Assembly: GCF_017696015.1 (NCBI RefSeq)
Contig: NZ_JAAORL010000001.1
Span: forward strand, 248,001 to 312,000
Direction of reading: 5' to 3'
Origin: Prochlorococcus marinus CUG1415
GTDB lineage: Bacteria > Cyanobacteriota > Cyanobacteriia > PCC-6307 > Cyanobiaceae
DNA: 64,000 bases
Numbering within the stretch: the stretch's first letter is position 1; each line of letters begins with the position of its first letter. The position numbers were made by a program, and so were the translations under genes. Shown here piece by piece: positions 46,161 to 55,714 of the stretch. Below the pieces are notes generated by a model. The model worked only from the letters and a program-made list of their open reading frames with translations, made no database searches and was not told the DNA's origin.

Positions 46161-46513
46161 TCTAAAGCACCTTTTCTCCATGCGTAAGCCAGAGCAATTA
46201 CTAGTATTGCAATGAATATCAAAGCCTCAATAAAAGCTAATAAGCCTAATCTATTAAAGGCAACAGCCCAAGGATAAAGGAATACTGTCTCCACATCAAA
46301 TATAACGAAAACTAAGGCGAACATGTAATAACGAATATTAAATTGAATCCATGCTCCTCCAATAGGCTCCATTCCCGATTCATATGTTAGTTTTCTTTCA
46401 CCAGTTCTACCTTTAGGTGCAACAATGAGATTAGTAACAAGAGCTAATATTGGAACAGCAGCAGCAATTAATAGAAAGCCTAAAAAATATTCATAGCCAG
46501 TTAATAGAAACAT
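46151..46513 (-). CDS. ndhC: NAD(P)H dehydrogenase-1 subunit 3
   Basis: NdhC (NuoA counterpart) is a three-helix membrane subunit of NDH-1. The 120-residue sequence has the first helix [20 protein letters not shown], the conserved loop [20 protein letters not shown], and a second helix [20 protein letters not shown]. It is the first gene of the ndhC-K-J operon and begins at an ATG 76 nt from the divergent rubredoxin gene. Confidence 0.97.
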   Translation of the reverse strand: MFLLTGYEYFLGFLLIAAAVPILALVTNLIVAPKGRTGERKLTYESGMEPIGGAWIQFNIRYYMFALVFVIFDVETVFLYPWAVAFNRLGLLAFIEALIFIAILVIALAYAWRKGALEWS

Positions 46514-46589
46514 ATTAAAAAATAATTTTGAATAAGAGTCGCTTAATTAAGCAAAATCTTTTAAAGTTCTTAAAGAACAATAATAAACC

Positions 46590-47018
46590 GTGAGTGAAAA
46601 CATTCAACCAGCCTCTGAGGAAAACAAAATAGTTGAAAACTTTCAGAAAGAAAATCTTTCAGAAAACTCTTCAGGAGTAAATGTTGAACAACCTTACATT
46701 AATCTAGAACAAAATAGATTCGAATGTAGAAGTTGTGGATACATTTATGATCCATCTGAAGGAAATAAAAAATTAAATATACCTAAAAATACGCCTTTCT
46801 CAGAATTAGATGGTAATACATTCGTTTGTCCCGTTTGCAGAGCGGGTAAGAACTTTTATAAAGATATAGGTCCAAAATCTAAACCTAGTGGTTTTGAAGA
46901 AAATTTAACTTACGGATTTGGTTTCAATAGCCTACCTCCTGGCCAAAAAAATATATTAATTTTTGGAGGTTTAGCATTTGCAGCTGCATGTTTCCTTTCT
47001 TTATACTCTTTGCATTAA
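46590..47018 (+). CDS. Membrane-anchored rubredoxin (RubA-type)
   Basis: The 142-residue protein has a hydrophilic, acidic N-terminus, a rubredoxin domain at about 48-95 with FECRSCGYIYDPSEG and FVCPVCRAGK supplying the four iron-binding cysteines, and one C-terminal membrane helix (LIFGGLAFAAACFLSLYSLH). In cyanobacteria and plastids this protein is needed for photosystem assembly. It starts at a GTG and is followed after 9 nt by ycf48 and then psbEFLJ, an order that supports a role in photosystem II biogenesis. Confidence 0.95.
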   Translation: MSENIQPASEENKIVENFQKENLSENSSGVNVEQPYINLEQNRFECRSCGYIYDPSEGNKKLNIPKNTPFSELDGNTFVCPVCRAGKNFYKDIGPKSKPSGFEENLTYGFGFNSLPPGQKNILIFGGLAFAAACFLSLYSLH

Positions 47019-47027
47019 AATAATAAA

Positions 47028-48044
47028 ATGAAAAAATTTCTTACCAGTATTCCTAATCTTCTTTTATCTTTACTCCTTTGTTTTGTCTTGAGCAGTTGTT
47101 CCTCTACAGGAGTAAAGGTGAACGATAGCAGCCCTTGGAAAACAATTCAATTTGAAGACCAGGCAAATGTTCTGGATGTTGACTTCATAGATAATAATAA
47201 TGGATTTTTAGTAGGCTCTAACAGACTTATTATGGAATCAAATGATGGAGGAGAAACCTGGGATAAAAGAAATTTAGATTTACCAAGTGAGGAAAATTTT
47301 CGTCTGCTAGATATTGATTTTAAAGGTGAAGAGGGCTGGTTAATAGGTCAGCCCTCATTGGTTATGCATACACTTGATTCGGGAAAAAATTGGACTCGTC
47401 TATCTCTAGGCAGCAAATTACCAGGCCAACCATTTCTTATAACAACTGTCGATAATGGGGTTGCTGAATTGGCTACCACTGCAGGTGCCATATATCAAAC
47501 GGTAGATAGCGGTGAATCATGGAGTGCCAAAGTAGTAGATGCCTCTGGCTCTGGTGGGGTTAGAGATTTAAGAAGAACTAAAAATGGAGATTATGTAAGT
47601 GTGAGTAGCTTAGGTAATTTCTTTTCAACTCTTGCAAGTAATAGTGATACTTGGGTTGCACATCAAAGAGCAAGTAGTAAAAGGGTGCAAAGTATTGGAT
47701 TTAATCCTTCTGGAGATTTATGGATGTTATCTAGAGGTGCTGAAATTAGGTTTAATGATAATAGCCAAGATCTAGAGAGTTGGACAAAGCCTATAATTCC
47801 AATCTTGAATGGCTATAACTACCTCGATCTTGGATGGGATCCTAATGGAGATATTTGGGCTGGAGGTGGTAATGGAACTCTTATAGTTAGTAAAGATAAG
47901 GGTAAAACTTGGAACTCTGACCCAATAGCTGCGTCATTGCCAACTAATTTTATTAAAATTGTTTTTCTAGATAAAGATCAAATTGATACCCAAAAAGGTT
48001 TTATTATTGGAGAGCGGGGGTACATACTTAAGTGGCAAGGTTAA
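47028..48044 (+). CDS. ycf48: Photosystem II assembly factor Ycf48/HCF136
   Basis: Ycf48 binds newly made D1 and helps form the reaction centre. The 338-residue protein has a lipoprotein signal ([16 protein letters not shown], lipobox cysteine C24), then a seven-bladed propeller with repeats such as [26 protein letters not shown] and [15 protein letters not shown]-terminal [13 protein letters not shown] closes the fold. It lies 9 nt after rubredoxin and 134 nt before psbE on the same strand, matching photosystem II assembly order. Confidence 0.97.
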   Translation: MKKFLTSIPNLLLSLLLCFVLSSCSSTGVKVNDSSPWKTIQFEDQANVLDVDFIDNNNGFLVGSNRLIMESNDGGETWDKRNLDLPSEENFRLLDIDFKGEEGWLIGQPSLVMHTLDSGKNWTRLSLGSKLPGQPFLITTVDNGVAELATTAGAIYQTVDSGESWSAKVVDASGSGGVRDLRRTKNGDYVSVSSLGNFFSTLASNSDTWVAHQRASSKRVQSIGFNPSGDLWMLSRGAEIRFNDNSQDLESWTKPIIPILNGYNYLDLGWDPNGDIWAGGGNGTLIVSKDKGKTWNSDPIAASLPTNFIKIVFLDKDQIDTQKGFIIGERGYILKWQG

Positions 48045-48135
48045 ATATAACTACAATTTAAAAATAAAAAAAACCTTAATTTTTGCATCAATTTAGCAAC
48101 TGTCTGTAACCAAGCTCTTAATATCTTCGCAAACA

Positions 48136-48160
48136 TATGATTTTACCTTGTAAGATCATA
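48136..48160 (+). promoter_or_regulatory. Hairpin in the psbE leader
   Basis: TATGATTTTAC (48136-48146) and GTAAGATCATA (48150-48160) form an 11-bp stem with a single T-G wobble and a CTT loop. It ends 18 nt before the psbE ATG and is not followed by a T run on either strand. It looks like a leader element rather than a terminator. Function is unknown. Confidence 0.55.
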
Positions 48161-48178
48161 AAGTAAATAATTGTGATT

Positions 48179-48427
48179 ATGGCCGCAGGATCAACGGGTG
48201 AACGCCCATTTTTTGAAATAATAACCAGTGTCAGATACTGGGTTATTCATGCAGTAACACTTCCAGCAATCTTCATAGCAGGTTTTCTTTTTGTATATAC
48301 AGGCCTAGCTTATGATGCTTTTGGAACTCCTCGACCAGATAGCTACTTCCAAGCATCTGAATCTAAGGCTCCTGTTGTTACTCAAAGGTATGACGCTAAG
48401 TCTCAATTAGATTTAAGAACAAAATAA
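48179..48427 (+). CDS. psbE: Cytochrome b559 alpha subunit
   Basis: PsbE and PsbF together bind the b559 haem at the photosystem II reaction centre. The 82-residue protein starts [20 protein letters not shown], has the haem-ligand histidine in [17 protein letters not shown] and a lumenal C-terminus ending [14 protein letters not shown] prefer the ATG at 48179 over an in-frame GTG at 48173, as the family starts MA. It heads psbEFLJ; psbF follows after 1 nt. Confidence 0.98.
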   Translation: MAAGSTGERPFFEIITSVRYWVIHAVTLPAIFIAGFLFVYTGLAYDAFGTPRPDSYFQASESKAPVVTQRYDAKSQLDLRTK

Positions 48428-48428
48428 A

Positions 48429-48575
48429 ATGACTAACTCACAAGCTCCAATGCAGGCTGCAGAAGTCCGCGTTTATCCAATATTTACTGTTCGTTGGCTT
48501 GCAGTTCATGCTCTTGCAATACCTTCAGTATTTTTCTTAGGTGCTATTGCAGCTATGCAATTTATCAGACGTTAA
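48429..48575 (+). CDS. psbF: Cytochrome b559 beta subunit
   Basis: This 48-residue frame was found by translation. It starts [20 protein letters not shown] and carries the haem-ligand histidine in [20 protein letters not shown] before a QFIRR end. The N-terminal 12 residues are longer than the usual 39-45 residue PsbF core. It starts 1 nt after the psbE stop; psbL follows 11 nt later. Confidence 0.97.
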
Positions 48576-48586
48576 CTTTATTCATT

Positions 48587-48706
48587 ATGCAAGTAAACGA
48601 AAATCCGAACAAAGTTCCTGTAGAACTTAATCGAACAAGCCTTTACCTAGGTTTATTATCAGTATTTGTTTTGGGAATCTTATTTTCCAGCTATTTTTTC
48701 AACTAA
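48587..48706 (+). CDS. psbL: Photosystem II protein PsbL
   Basis: This 39-residue protein, [20 protein letters not shown] followed by a single helix [18 protein letters not shown], is a clear PsbL. It helps QA function and dimer formation. The open frame extends upstream into psbF sequence, but the conserved start is ATG 48587. psbJ follows 9 nt later. Confidence 0.97.
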
Positions 48707-48715
48707 ATTTAAATC

Positions 48716-48910
48716 ATGAGTAAATTAAAAGGACCCGATGGCAGAATTCCAGATAGGTTACCTGATGGTAGACCCGCTGTAGCTTGGGAAAGAAGGTGGA
48801 CTGAGGGTACTCTCCCACTATGGCTTGTTGCTACAGCTGGTGGAATTGCTGTTATATTCGTTCTAGGAATATTTTTCTATGGATCTTATAATGGAGTAGG
48901 TTCAGCTTAA
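48716..48910 (+). CDS. psbJ: Photosystem II protein PsbJ
   Basis: The 64-residue protein has a long N-terminal region ([20 protein letters not shown]) and one helix ([20 protein letters not shown]) ending [10 protein letters not shown]. PsbJ affects electron exit from QA and plastoquinone exchange. It is the last gene of psbEFLJ and converges on mtnP with 37 nt between; no hairpin terminator is visible. Confidence 0.97.
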   Translation: MSKLKGPDGRIPDRLPDGRPAVAWERRWTEGTLPLWLVATAGGIAVIFVLGIFFYGSYNGVGSA

Positions 48911-48947
48911 AAAATGAATTTTTAAGTTACCTAGATTATATATAAGT

Positions 48948-49841
48948 TCAATAAGAATCTATAAATATCTCTAACTTTTCCTTAGTAGAGTTAGGGATAT
49001 TTTCTTTTTGGGTTATCAAGCCATCTTTTAATGAAAAATGAGACTTACTTTTCGGTCTTTCTAGTGCAATTACTTTCGCTACTTCAAATATTATTTTATT
49101 AGCCACTTCAGTATTCGATCTAAGATTATCTAAAACCATCTCTACAGATACTTCTTGATGAGTTTCATGCCAGCAATCATAATCAGTAACCATGGATAAT
49201 GAGGAGTAAGCTATCTCAGCCTCTTTTGCTAATCTTGCCTCAGTATGATTAGTCATTCCTATTATCGAACATCCCCAGCTTCTATATAAATTAGATTCTG
49301 CGCGGGTTGAGAAAGCTGGCCCTTCCATTGCTAAATAAGTACCTCCTTTATGTAATTGCCTGCCTCTCGGAATATTTTTTTCTCCGATTTCACTCAATAT
49401 TCTGCATAAATTGGTACAAAAGGGATCGCCCATAGTTACATGAGCTACTGCTCCTTCATTAAAAAAGGATGCTGGCCTATTTTTAGTTCTGTCTATAAAT
49501 TGGTCAGGTACAACTATATCTAGAGGTCTGATTTGTTCTTGAAGAGAGCCAACTGCTGAAGGAGCAATAATCCATCTTACGCCGATTGATCTTAGTGCCC
49601 AAATGTTGGCTTTATAAGGAATTTCAGAAGGATTTAATCTATGTGTTTTTCCATGTCTAGGAATGAATGCTATTTCTAAATTTCCAAGCTTAAATACTTT
49701 TATTGAATCAGAAGGTTTACCATAGGGAGTATTGATATCTATTTCTTTTACGTACTCAATTGTATCCATTGAGTAAAATCCACTCCCACCTATTACTCCT
49801 AATCTTGAATTTTCAATTGGTAATAAATGTTCTTTATTCAT
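48948..49841 (-). CDS. mtnP: 5'-methylthioadenosine phosphorylase
   Basis: MtnP splits methylthioadenosine into adenine and methylthioribose-1-phosphate, recycling a polyamine by-product. The 297-residue protein has GVIGGSGFYSMDTIEYVKEI, the phosphate loop RHGKTHRLNPSEIPYKANIW, PSAVGSLQEQIRP, and the substrate site GPAFSTRAESNLYRSWGCSI, followed by GMTNHTEARLAKEAEIAYSS. It starts at ATG 49841, 10 nt from the divergent NDH/SelD gene. Its neighbour metK lies 10.5 kb away. Confidence 0.95.
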   Translation of the reverse strand: MNKEHLLPIENSRLGVIGGSGFYSMDTIEYVKEIDINTPYGKPSDSIKVFKLGNLEIAFIPRHGKTHRLNPSEIPYKANIWALRSIGVRWIIAPSAVGSLQEQIRPLDIVVPDQFIDRTKNRPASFFNEGAVAHVTMGDPFCTNLCRILSEIGEKNIPRGRQLHKGGTYLAMEGPAFSTRAESNLYRSWGCSIIGMTNHTEARLAKEAEIAYSSLSMVTDYDCWHETHQEVSVEMVLDNLRSNTEVANKIIFEVAKVIALERPKSKSHFSLKDGLITQKENIPNSTKEKLEIFIDSY

Positions 49842-49851
49842 TGTGATGTAA

Positions 49852-52023
49852 ATGACTTTTAATCATCTAGTACTAATTGGAGGAGGACACACAAATGTTC
49901 TTTTAATTAAGAAATGGTTAATGAGTCCAAAATTAATGCCAGAAATTCCTGTTTCAATTATATCTAGAGATTCTCATTTGGTTTATTCGGCGATGTTTCC
50001 ATCTGTGATTTCAAAATCTATTTCTTTAGAAGAAAGTTTAATTGATATAAAATCTTTAGCAAAAAATGCAAAATTATCTTTTATAGAAGAAGAAGTACAG
50101 GATATTGATTTCAATTTAAAGAAAATTTCTTTAAGTCAGAGACCATCAGTGAACTATTCGCAGTTAGTTCTTAATTATGGAAGTCAAACAAGAATACCAA
50201 CTGAATTTGAGACCTTAGTGAAAAATCAAAATGCTTTTCCAATTAAACCTTTTTTGAGAGCTTACGACTTGATACAAAAGGAAGATATTTTTGATTCAGT
50301 ACAAGAACTACCTTTCGTAATTGTTGGGAGCGGTCTAGCTGCAATTGAAGTCTCATATGCTTTGAGAAAAAGATGGAGAAGTAGATCCTTAAAACTATTA
50401 TGTGATTCAAGGAAAATTAATAATAAAATTCTAAAAAGTTTACTTAAATTTAATATTGATTTAGTTGAAAATCTTAATTTTGATTATGGCAAGATTCTTT
50501 TATGTACTGGAAATAATTCTCCTTTATGGGTACAAAAAAAATTATTAGATACGGATTCAAATGGCAGAATGTTCACAAATAAGAATTTACAGTTGAAAAG
50601 TTTTTCCGGAATTTTTGCGACGGGAGATTGCGCAGTTGTAGATTCAGCAAAAAGACCAGCATCGGGAGTTTTTGCAGTAAAAGTTGTAAATACATTGGTC
50701 CAAAATCTAAAAAAGGATATAGAAGGGGGATCATTAAAAAAGTGGTTTCCTCAAAGGATCGGATTACAAATAGTTAAAGTATTTCCAAGCCATCATCCAA
50801 AGGCTTTTGCTATTTATCGTAATTTCGTTTTTGGCCCTTCTTTTCTTTTTTGGATTTTAAAGCATAAAATTGATCTGAACTTTATTAACAAGTTCAGATC
50901 AAAAAGACTAATTATGAAAAGTAGTGGAAAAAATATTTCATTGAATGATTGCAGGGGATGTGCAGCTAAAATTCCTCAGATTGTTTTGAATAAATCATTA
51001 ATAAATTCTAATTTAGATTCTTTTGCTTCATCCCCTGAAGATTCAGTTGAGATCTATCAAAATGGTCAAGATATCATCTTGCAAAGTGTAGATGGATTTC
51101 CTGCTTTGCTAAGCGATCCTTGGCTTAATGCAAAAATTACTACTTTGCATGCTTGCTCAGATTTGTGGGCATGCGGAGCAAAACTTTCATCAGCGCAGGC
51201 TTTAATATCATTACCAAAAGTTGAAAGGGGATTTCAGAGTTACCTCTTTTCTCAATCCCTTCAAGGGATTAAATCAACAGTTGAGGATCATGGCGGTGAA
51301 TTACTTGGAGGCCATACTTTCGAGGCAAGAAGTTTAGTAAATAAACCTTATTCATTAGGAATAGATATTTCTTTAACTGTCCAAGGAATCTTAAAAAATG
51401 GAGCAAAACCATGGCTTAAATCTGGAATGAATGATGGAGACATTCTTATGATGTCTAGACCTCTCGGAGTTGGGATTTACTTTGCCGGTCAAATGCAAAA
51501 TATTAATATGCTAAATAGTTCTTCTGAAATAATTAATAATTTAGTGAAGAGTCAGCAATATTTGATTGATGAAATTTATTTTTTTCAAGATCAATTTAGA
51601 GAATCATTAGTCAATGCTGCTACTGATATTACTGGATATGGATTTATTGGACATCTTAAAGAGATGGTTGACTCATCTAATTTATATAGGGAAAGAAATA
51701 ATCTAGAGCCTGTAAAAGTTTTATTAGATTTATTTGCATTTAAAGCTTATCCCGGAGTATTTGATTTAATAAGAAAAGATATTAAAAGTACTTTCTTTGA
51801 ATGTAATAAAGAAATTTTTGACAAAATTCATAAAGGAAATTCCCAACAAAGAATAATTAATTTTTTAAACGAAAATTCATTAGATAATGAGACTTTTAAC
51901 CAGAGAATAGCATTACTTTTAGATCCTCAAACATGTGGACCCTTGTTGATTAGTTGCAATCGTAAATACGAAAATACTCTAAAAGATAAATGGTACAAGG
52001 TTGGAGAAGTGGTAAAAATGTAA
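49852..52023 (+). CDS. selD: Fusion of an FAD-dependent NADH dehydrogenase-like domain and selenide, water dikinase (SelD)
   Basis: The 723-residue protein has two domains. Residues 1-355 form an NDH-2-like flavoprotein with LVLIGGGHTNVLLIKKWL, VIVGSGLAAIEVSYALRKRW and IFATGDCAVVDSAKRPASGV. From about 365 a SelD domain follows: DCRGCAAKIPQIVL with the catalytic cysteine and lysine, VDGFPALLSDPWLNAKITTL, HACSDLWACGAKLSSAQALI and ATDITGYGFIGHL. In E. coli SelD makes selenophosphate for selenocysteine and selenouridine; this organism's use of selenium is not visible here. Fused versions occur in other cyanobacteria. It starts at ATG 49852 and ends one base before the cca stop codon. Confidence 0.93.
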   Translation: MTFNHLVLIGGGHTNVLLIKKWLMSPKLMPEIPVSIISRDSHLVYSAMFPSVISKSISLEESLIDIKSLAKNAKLSFIEEEVQDIDFNLKKISLSQRPSVNYSQLVLNYGSQTRIPTEFETLVKNQNAFPIKPFLRAYDLIQKEDIFDSVQELPFVIVGSGLAAIEVSYALRKRWRSRSLKLLCDSRKINNKILKSLLKFNIDLVENLNFDYGKILLCTGNNSPLWVQKKLLDTDSNGRMFTNKNLQLKSFSGIFATGDCAVVDSAKRPASGVFAVKVVNTLVQNLKKDIEGGSLKKWFPQRIGLQIVKVFPSHHPKAFAIYRNFVFGPSFLFWILKHKIDLNFINKFRSKRLIMKSSGKNISLNDCRGCAAKIPQIVLNKSLINSNLDSFASSPEDSVEIYQNGQDIILQSVDGFPALLSDPWLNAKITTLHACSDLWACGAKLSSAQALISLPKVERGFQSYLFSQSLQGIKSTVEDHGGELLGGHTFEARSLVNKPYSLGIDISLTVQGILKNGAKPWLKSGMNDGDILMMSRPLGVGIYFAGQMQNINMLNSSSEIINNLVKSQQYLIDEIYFFQDQFRESLVNAATDITGYGFIGHLKEMVDSSNLYRERNNLEPVKVLLDLFAFKAYPGVFDLIRKDIKSTFFECNKEIFDKIHKGNSQQRIINFLNENSLDNETFNQRIALLLDPQTCGPLLISCNRKYENTLKDKWYKVGEVVKM

Positions 52024-53271
52024 TCAATTTCTATTCAATTTGTCAATTTCCAAATATCTTAATCTTTTTATTTCCTTTCCCATTTCCTTTCCTGGTTCCC
52101 ATCCTTCTTTTTTTAATGTTTCTCCATCTTTTGTAGATTTTATGGATTGATAAATAAATAACCACTTAAACAAGTTACGCCAGTATGGAACCCCATCACA
52201 TATTAATAATTTGACTGTCTCGTCATTAAGGTTTCTTTTCTCAATAAATTCTGTCCAACTTGATGGAGAATAATGCATAAATTTTTTTTGGTTGGTTTTT
52301 AATATCTTTTTTATATTGGAATAATCTTCTAATATTTTTATTTCACCATTATTTACCAAAAATCTTCTACATGCTGTTTCTAAATCTTCTGCATCTTTTA
52401 ATAAATAAAGCATATAATTTCCATTCAACTTCTTAATCCAATTTAGTCCTCTTAAAAACCTTTTATCGACTTTAATATTTTTATTTAAGATTGAGATAAT
52501 TTCCCATTTATGAATTATCGAAATTACATTATTCAAGTTATCGTGTTTATATATTTCAGCTAGTTCCATCCTTGTTCTTATCCCGAGTGCAGGAGGGAAA
52601 ATCATTTTCTGATCAGTTTCTGAAATTTTCCAAGGCCATTGTCTAACTGTTCGTTGAGATTGTTTAAGGGAATTATTTGAAATATTGAAACCTAACCTTG
52701 AAGCATATTTTGCACATCTAATTAATCTACTTGGATCATCTGAAATACTATTATTATGTAGTAAGTTCAATTGTTTGTTTTTTATATCAGAAATTCCTCC
52801 ATAAAGATCATAGATTTTTTTTGTCGAAACCTCAAAGGCTATTGAATTGATAGTGAAATCTCTCCTCTGAAGATCCTCCTCAATATTACTATTAGTTACT
52901 GTGGGATTTAACCCTGGAGCAGAATAAATTTCTTTTCTTGCAGAAGCAATATCAATTTTATAATCATTAATATTTATTTCTACAGTATTGTATAAATTAA
53001 ATTCCTTGATTAAACATAAATCTACATTTACAATATTTTTTTTTATAAATTTTGCAAGAGCAATAGAGGAACCTTCAATAACAAGATCTATATCTAAAGG
53101 TTTAGAAAAAGATTTTTTGTGGTATTTACTAATTAATAAATCCCTTAAATAACCGCCAACAAAAGCTACCTTAGTATTATTATTAGATTCTATGTAATTA
53201 GTAATTAGGTTATAAAGATTAAATGGAATTTTGATTAATTCCCCGTGGATGTAATCAGAGATATCGTTCAT
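52024..53271 (-). CDS. cca: tRNA nucleotidyltransferase / poly(A) polymerase family (CCA-adding)
   Basis: The enzyme adds or repairs the 3' CCA of tRNAs, needed here because none of the three tRNA genes encodes CCA. The 415-residue protein has a class II head domain (FVGGYLRDLL, LDIDLVIEGSSIALAKFI with catalytic aspartates, then DLQRRDFTINSIAFEV and YDLYGGISDIKNKQLNLLH), followed by DDPSRLIRCAKYASRLGF and a long C-terminal half with little conservation. It starts at an ATG, 5 nt from the uvrD stop. Confidence 0.92.
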   Translation of the reverse strand: MNDISDYIHGELIKIPFNLYNLITNYIESNNNTKVAFVGGYLRDLLISKYHKKSFSKPLDIDLVIEGSSIALAKFIKKNIVNVDLCLIKEFNLYNTVEININDYKIDIASARKEIYSAPGLNPTVTNSNIEEDLQRRDFTINSIAFEVSTKKIYDLYGGISDIKNKQLNLLHNNSISDDPSRLIRCAKYASRLGFNISNNSLKQSQRTVRQWPWKISETDQKMIFPPALGIRTRMELAEIYKHDNLNNVISIIHKWEIISILNKNIKVDKRFLRGLNWIKKLNGNYMLYLLKDAEDLETACRRFLVNNGEIKILEDYSNIKKILKTNQKKFMHYSPSSWTEFIEKRNLNDETVKLLICDGVPYWRNLFKWLFIYQSIKSTKDGETLKKEGWEPGKEMGKEIKRLRYLEIDKLNRN

Positions 53272-53276
53272 GAGTT

Positions 53277-55685
53277 TTAACTTACGTAACGAATTGGAGC
53301 TAATCTGGGATCTAGAATTTTACTTCCTTTATCACCAAATTTTACTGCTAAAGATATTTTTTCCCCGCTCCCAAAAATATGTATAATTTCACCTTTCCCG
53401 AATTTTGAGTGAATTAGCTTATCTCCAACTATCCAGCTTTTCCCTTTACTTGGTCCTGAATATAATTTCCTTACTGCATTTATTGGTTTGTTAGCAAATT
53501 CATTTTGATTATTTCGGTCAACTCTTGTTAAACGATCAAGATGCCAATCTCTTCTTATTGAAGCACCTCCAGTTTGGGGTAATTCACCATCCATTAAGTC
53601 TTCGGGTATTTCCGAAAGAAATATTGAAGGAATTGTTGCTTCCCGCATTCCACCCCATAATCTTCTTTCTCTAGCATGACTTAAGAAAACTCTTTCTTTA
53701 GCTCTAGTAATACCTACATAGCATAATCTTCTTTCCTCTTCCAAAAGTGAGGGAGTATCTATTGATCTATGACTCGGGAAGAGACCTTGCTCTAGTCCAG
53801 TGATAAAAACATTTTGAAATTCTAAACCCTTACTATTGTGCAGAGTCATAAGAGTTACGGAGTTGGGATTATTTTTCTTAGTATCATTATCAGTTGTTAA
53901 GGCCGCTGTAGAAAGAAAACCCTCTACATCTCCACTTTCTGTTTCTTCTTCATATTGAGTAGCTGCATTAATTAGTTCTTGTAAGTTATTTCTTCTATCT
54001 TCAGATTCTTCTGTACCATTAGCTAGCAAGTCATTTAAATAACCACTTTTTTCTAAGATTAGTTGCAGTAATTGAGCAGGGCCTGAATTTTCTAAATAGC
54101 AACGTAGATCATTCATAACTTCAGTAAATTTATTAATTCCTTTTGATGATCTGCCTATTGTTTCTTCAATACTTTGCTTATCATTAAGAACCTCCCATAA
54201 TGGAATATTTAACCTGTTAGATAGTTCATTAAGTTTCTGAATAGTGGTCTTACCAATCCCTCTTCTGGGAACATTTATGATCCGTAAAAGACTTACATTA
54301 TCTGAAGAATTAACCAGAACTTTCAAATATGCTATTGCATCTTTAATTTCTCTTCTATCATAAAAACGCAGTCCTCCAAAAATTGTATAAGGAATGCGCC
54401 ACCTTACAAGAGATTCCTCTAATACTCTTGACTGAGCTCTTGTTCGATATAAAATTGCAAAATTTTTCCAAATTGGGTTTTGATTATAATTATTGAGTGA
54501 TTTTATTTTATTGGTAATTGCTTCTGCCTCAGAAATTTCATCATCACAGCTTAGTAACTTTAAAAGCTCCCCTTTTGCTTTAGTTGCCTTTAAAACTTTA
54601 TCAATTCTTTCAGAGTTGTTTTCAATTAATGAGTTTGCAGCATCAAGAATATTAGAAGATGACCTATAATTTTCTTCTAATTTAATTAAAGATGATTTTG
54701 TGTCGTCATTAAATGAATTTTTAAAATCTTCTTGAAAACCAATTAGAATTCTGAAGTCAGCGGCTCTAAAACTGTAAATGCTTTGATCAGCATCCCCTAC
54801 TACAAAAATTGACCTATCTTCCCAATTAAAGAATTTTTTTGGTTCAGTATTGCCAGCAGTAATTAATTTTATAAGTTCATATTGTGTTCTATTTGTATCT
54901 TGATATTCGTCAACTAGAATGTGTTGAAATCTTTTGTGCCAGTAATCTCTGACTACATCATTTTGCCTCAATAAAAAAACAGGCAAAAGTAGAAGATCAT
55001 CAAAATCTAAAGAATTATTTTTTGAAAGTGAAATCCTATATCTCTTGTAGGCTTCTGCAACTGTTTTATCAAAATTATTGTCTGCTTTTTCTAAAAGATC
55101 ATTCGAAGTTAGGCATTGATTTTTAGCATTACTTATTAATCTTTTAATCTTTTTGGGATCATATCTTTTGGGATCAAGATTCATATCTTGACTGATAATT
55201 TCTTTTACTAATGTTTGAGAATCTGTTTCATCGTAAATTGAAAATTGCCTTGTCCATTTTAATCCTTCTGGGTCATTATATTTTTCAATATCGTATCTTA
55301 GAAGTCTTGAAAATAAAGAATGAAAGGTACCTATCCAAAGATTTTGAAGCCTCTCTTGATGAACGTTTGTTCTTAATTGATTTTGATCAATTTCTTTGAG
55401 ACTTGACCAAGGCTGACCAAATTGATTAAAAGCTATTTCTTGTGCTAGAAGAACTTCTAACCTTGCTTTCATTTCTTTAGCAGCTTTGTTAGTAAAAGTG
55501 ACCGCAAGAATGTTATAGGGATCTATAGAGTTGTTTTCAATAAGATTCGCAATTCTGTGGGTAAGAGCTTTTGTCTTTCCGCTGCCTGCACCTGCTACAA
55601 CTAATAGTGGGCCATAAACATGTTTTACTGCTTGAAGTTGTTCATTGTTTAAAGACTTAAAAAGGAAATTGTTAGTTTGAGACAC
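53277..55685 (-). CDS. pcrA: UvrD/PcrA-family DNA helicase
   Basis: This superfamily 1A helicase unwinds DNA in nucleotide excision and mismatch repair and removes protein obstacles. The 802-residue protein has Walker A LVVAGAGSGKTKALTHRI (29-46), Walker B ILVDEYQDTNRTQYELIK, VGDADQSIYSFRAADFRI, NYRSSSNILDAANSLI and a late VTLMTLHNSKGLEFQNVFIT and CYVGITRAKERVFLSHAR. The last about 70 residues (IVGDKLIHSKFGKGEIIHIF) are a PcrA-type C-terminal domain. It starts at an ATG and leads into cca. Confidence 0.96.
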   Translation of the reverse strand: MSQTNNFLFKSLNNEQLQAVKHVYGPLLVVAGAGSGKTKALTHRIANLIENNSIDPYNILAVTFTNKAAKEMKARLEVLLAQEIAFNQFGQPWSSLKEIDQNQLRTNVHQERLQNLWIGTFHSLFSRLLRYDIEKYNDPEGLKWTRQFSIYDETDSQTLVKEIISQDMNLDPKRYDPKKIKRLISNAKNQCLTSNDLLEKADNNFDKTVAEAYKRYRISLSKNNSLDFDDLLLLPVFLLRQNDVVRDYWHKRFQHILVDEYQDTNRTQYELIKLITAGNTEPKKFFNWEDRSIFVVGDADQSIYSFRAADFRILIGFQEDFKNSFNDDTKSSLIKLEENYRSSSNILDAANSLIENNSERIDKVLKATKAKGELLKLLSCDDEISEAEAITNKIKSLNNYNQNPIWKNFAILYRTRAQSRVLEESLVRWRIPYTIFGGLRFYDRREIKDAIAYLKVLVNSSDNVSLLRIINVPRRGIGKTTIQKLNELSNRLNIPLWEVLNDKQSIEETIGRSSKGINKFTEVMNDLRCYLENSGPAQLLQLILEKSGYLNDLLANGTEESEDRRNNLQELINAATQYEEETESGDVEGFLSTAALTTDNDTKKNNPNSVTLMTLHNSKGLEFQNVFITGLEQGLFPSHRSIDTPSLLEEERRLCYVGITRAKERVFLSHARERRLWGGMREATIPSIFLSEIPEDLMDGELPQTGGASIRRDWHLDRLTRVDRNNQNEFANKPINAVRKLYSGPSKGKSWIVGDKLIHSKFGKGEIIHIFGSGEKISLAVKFGDKGSKILDPRLAPIRYVS

Positions 55686-55714
55686 TTTTGGAAGGTTTTT
55701 TCAAAAATCAGACT

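Noticed and set aside
48494-48586. Cysteine-rich N-terminal extension of psbL
   Set aside because: It is psbF DNA read out of frame; PsbL begins at ATG 48587.
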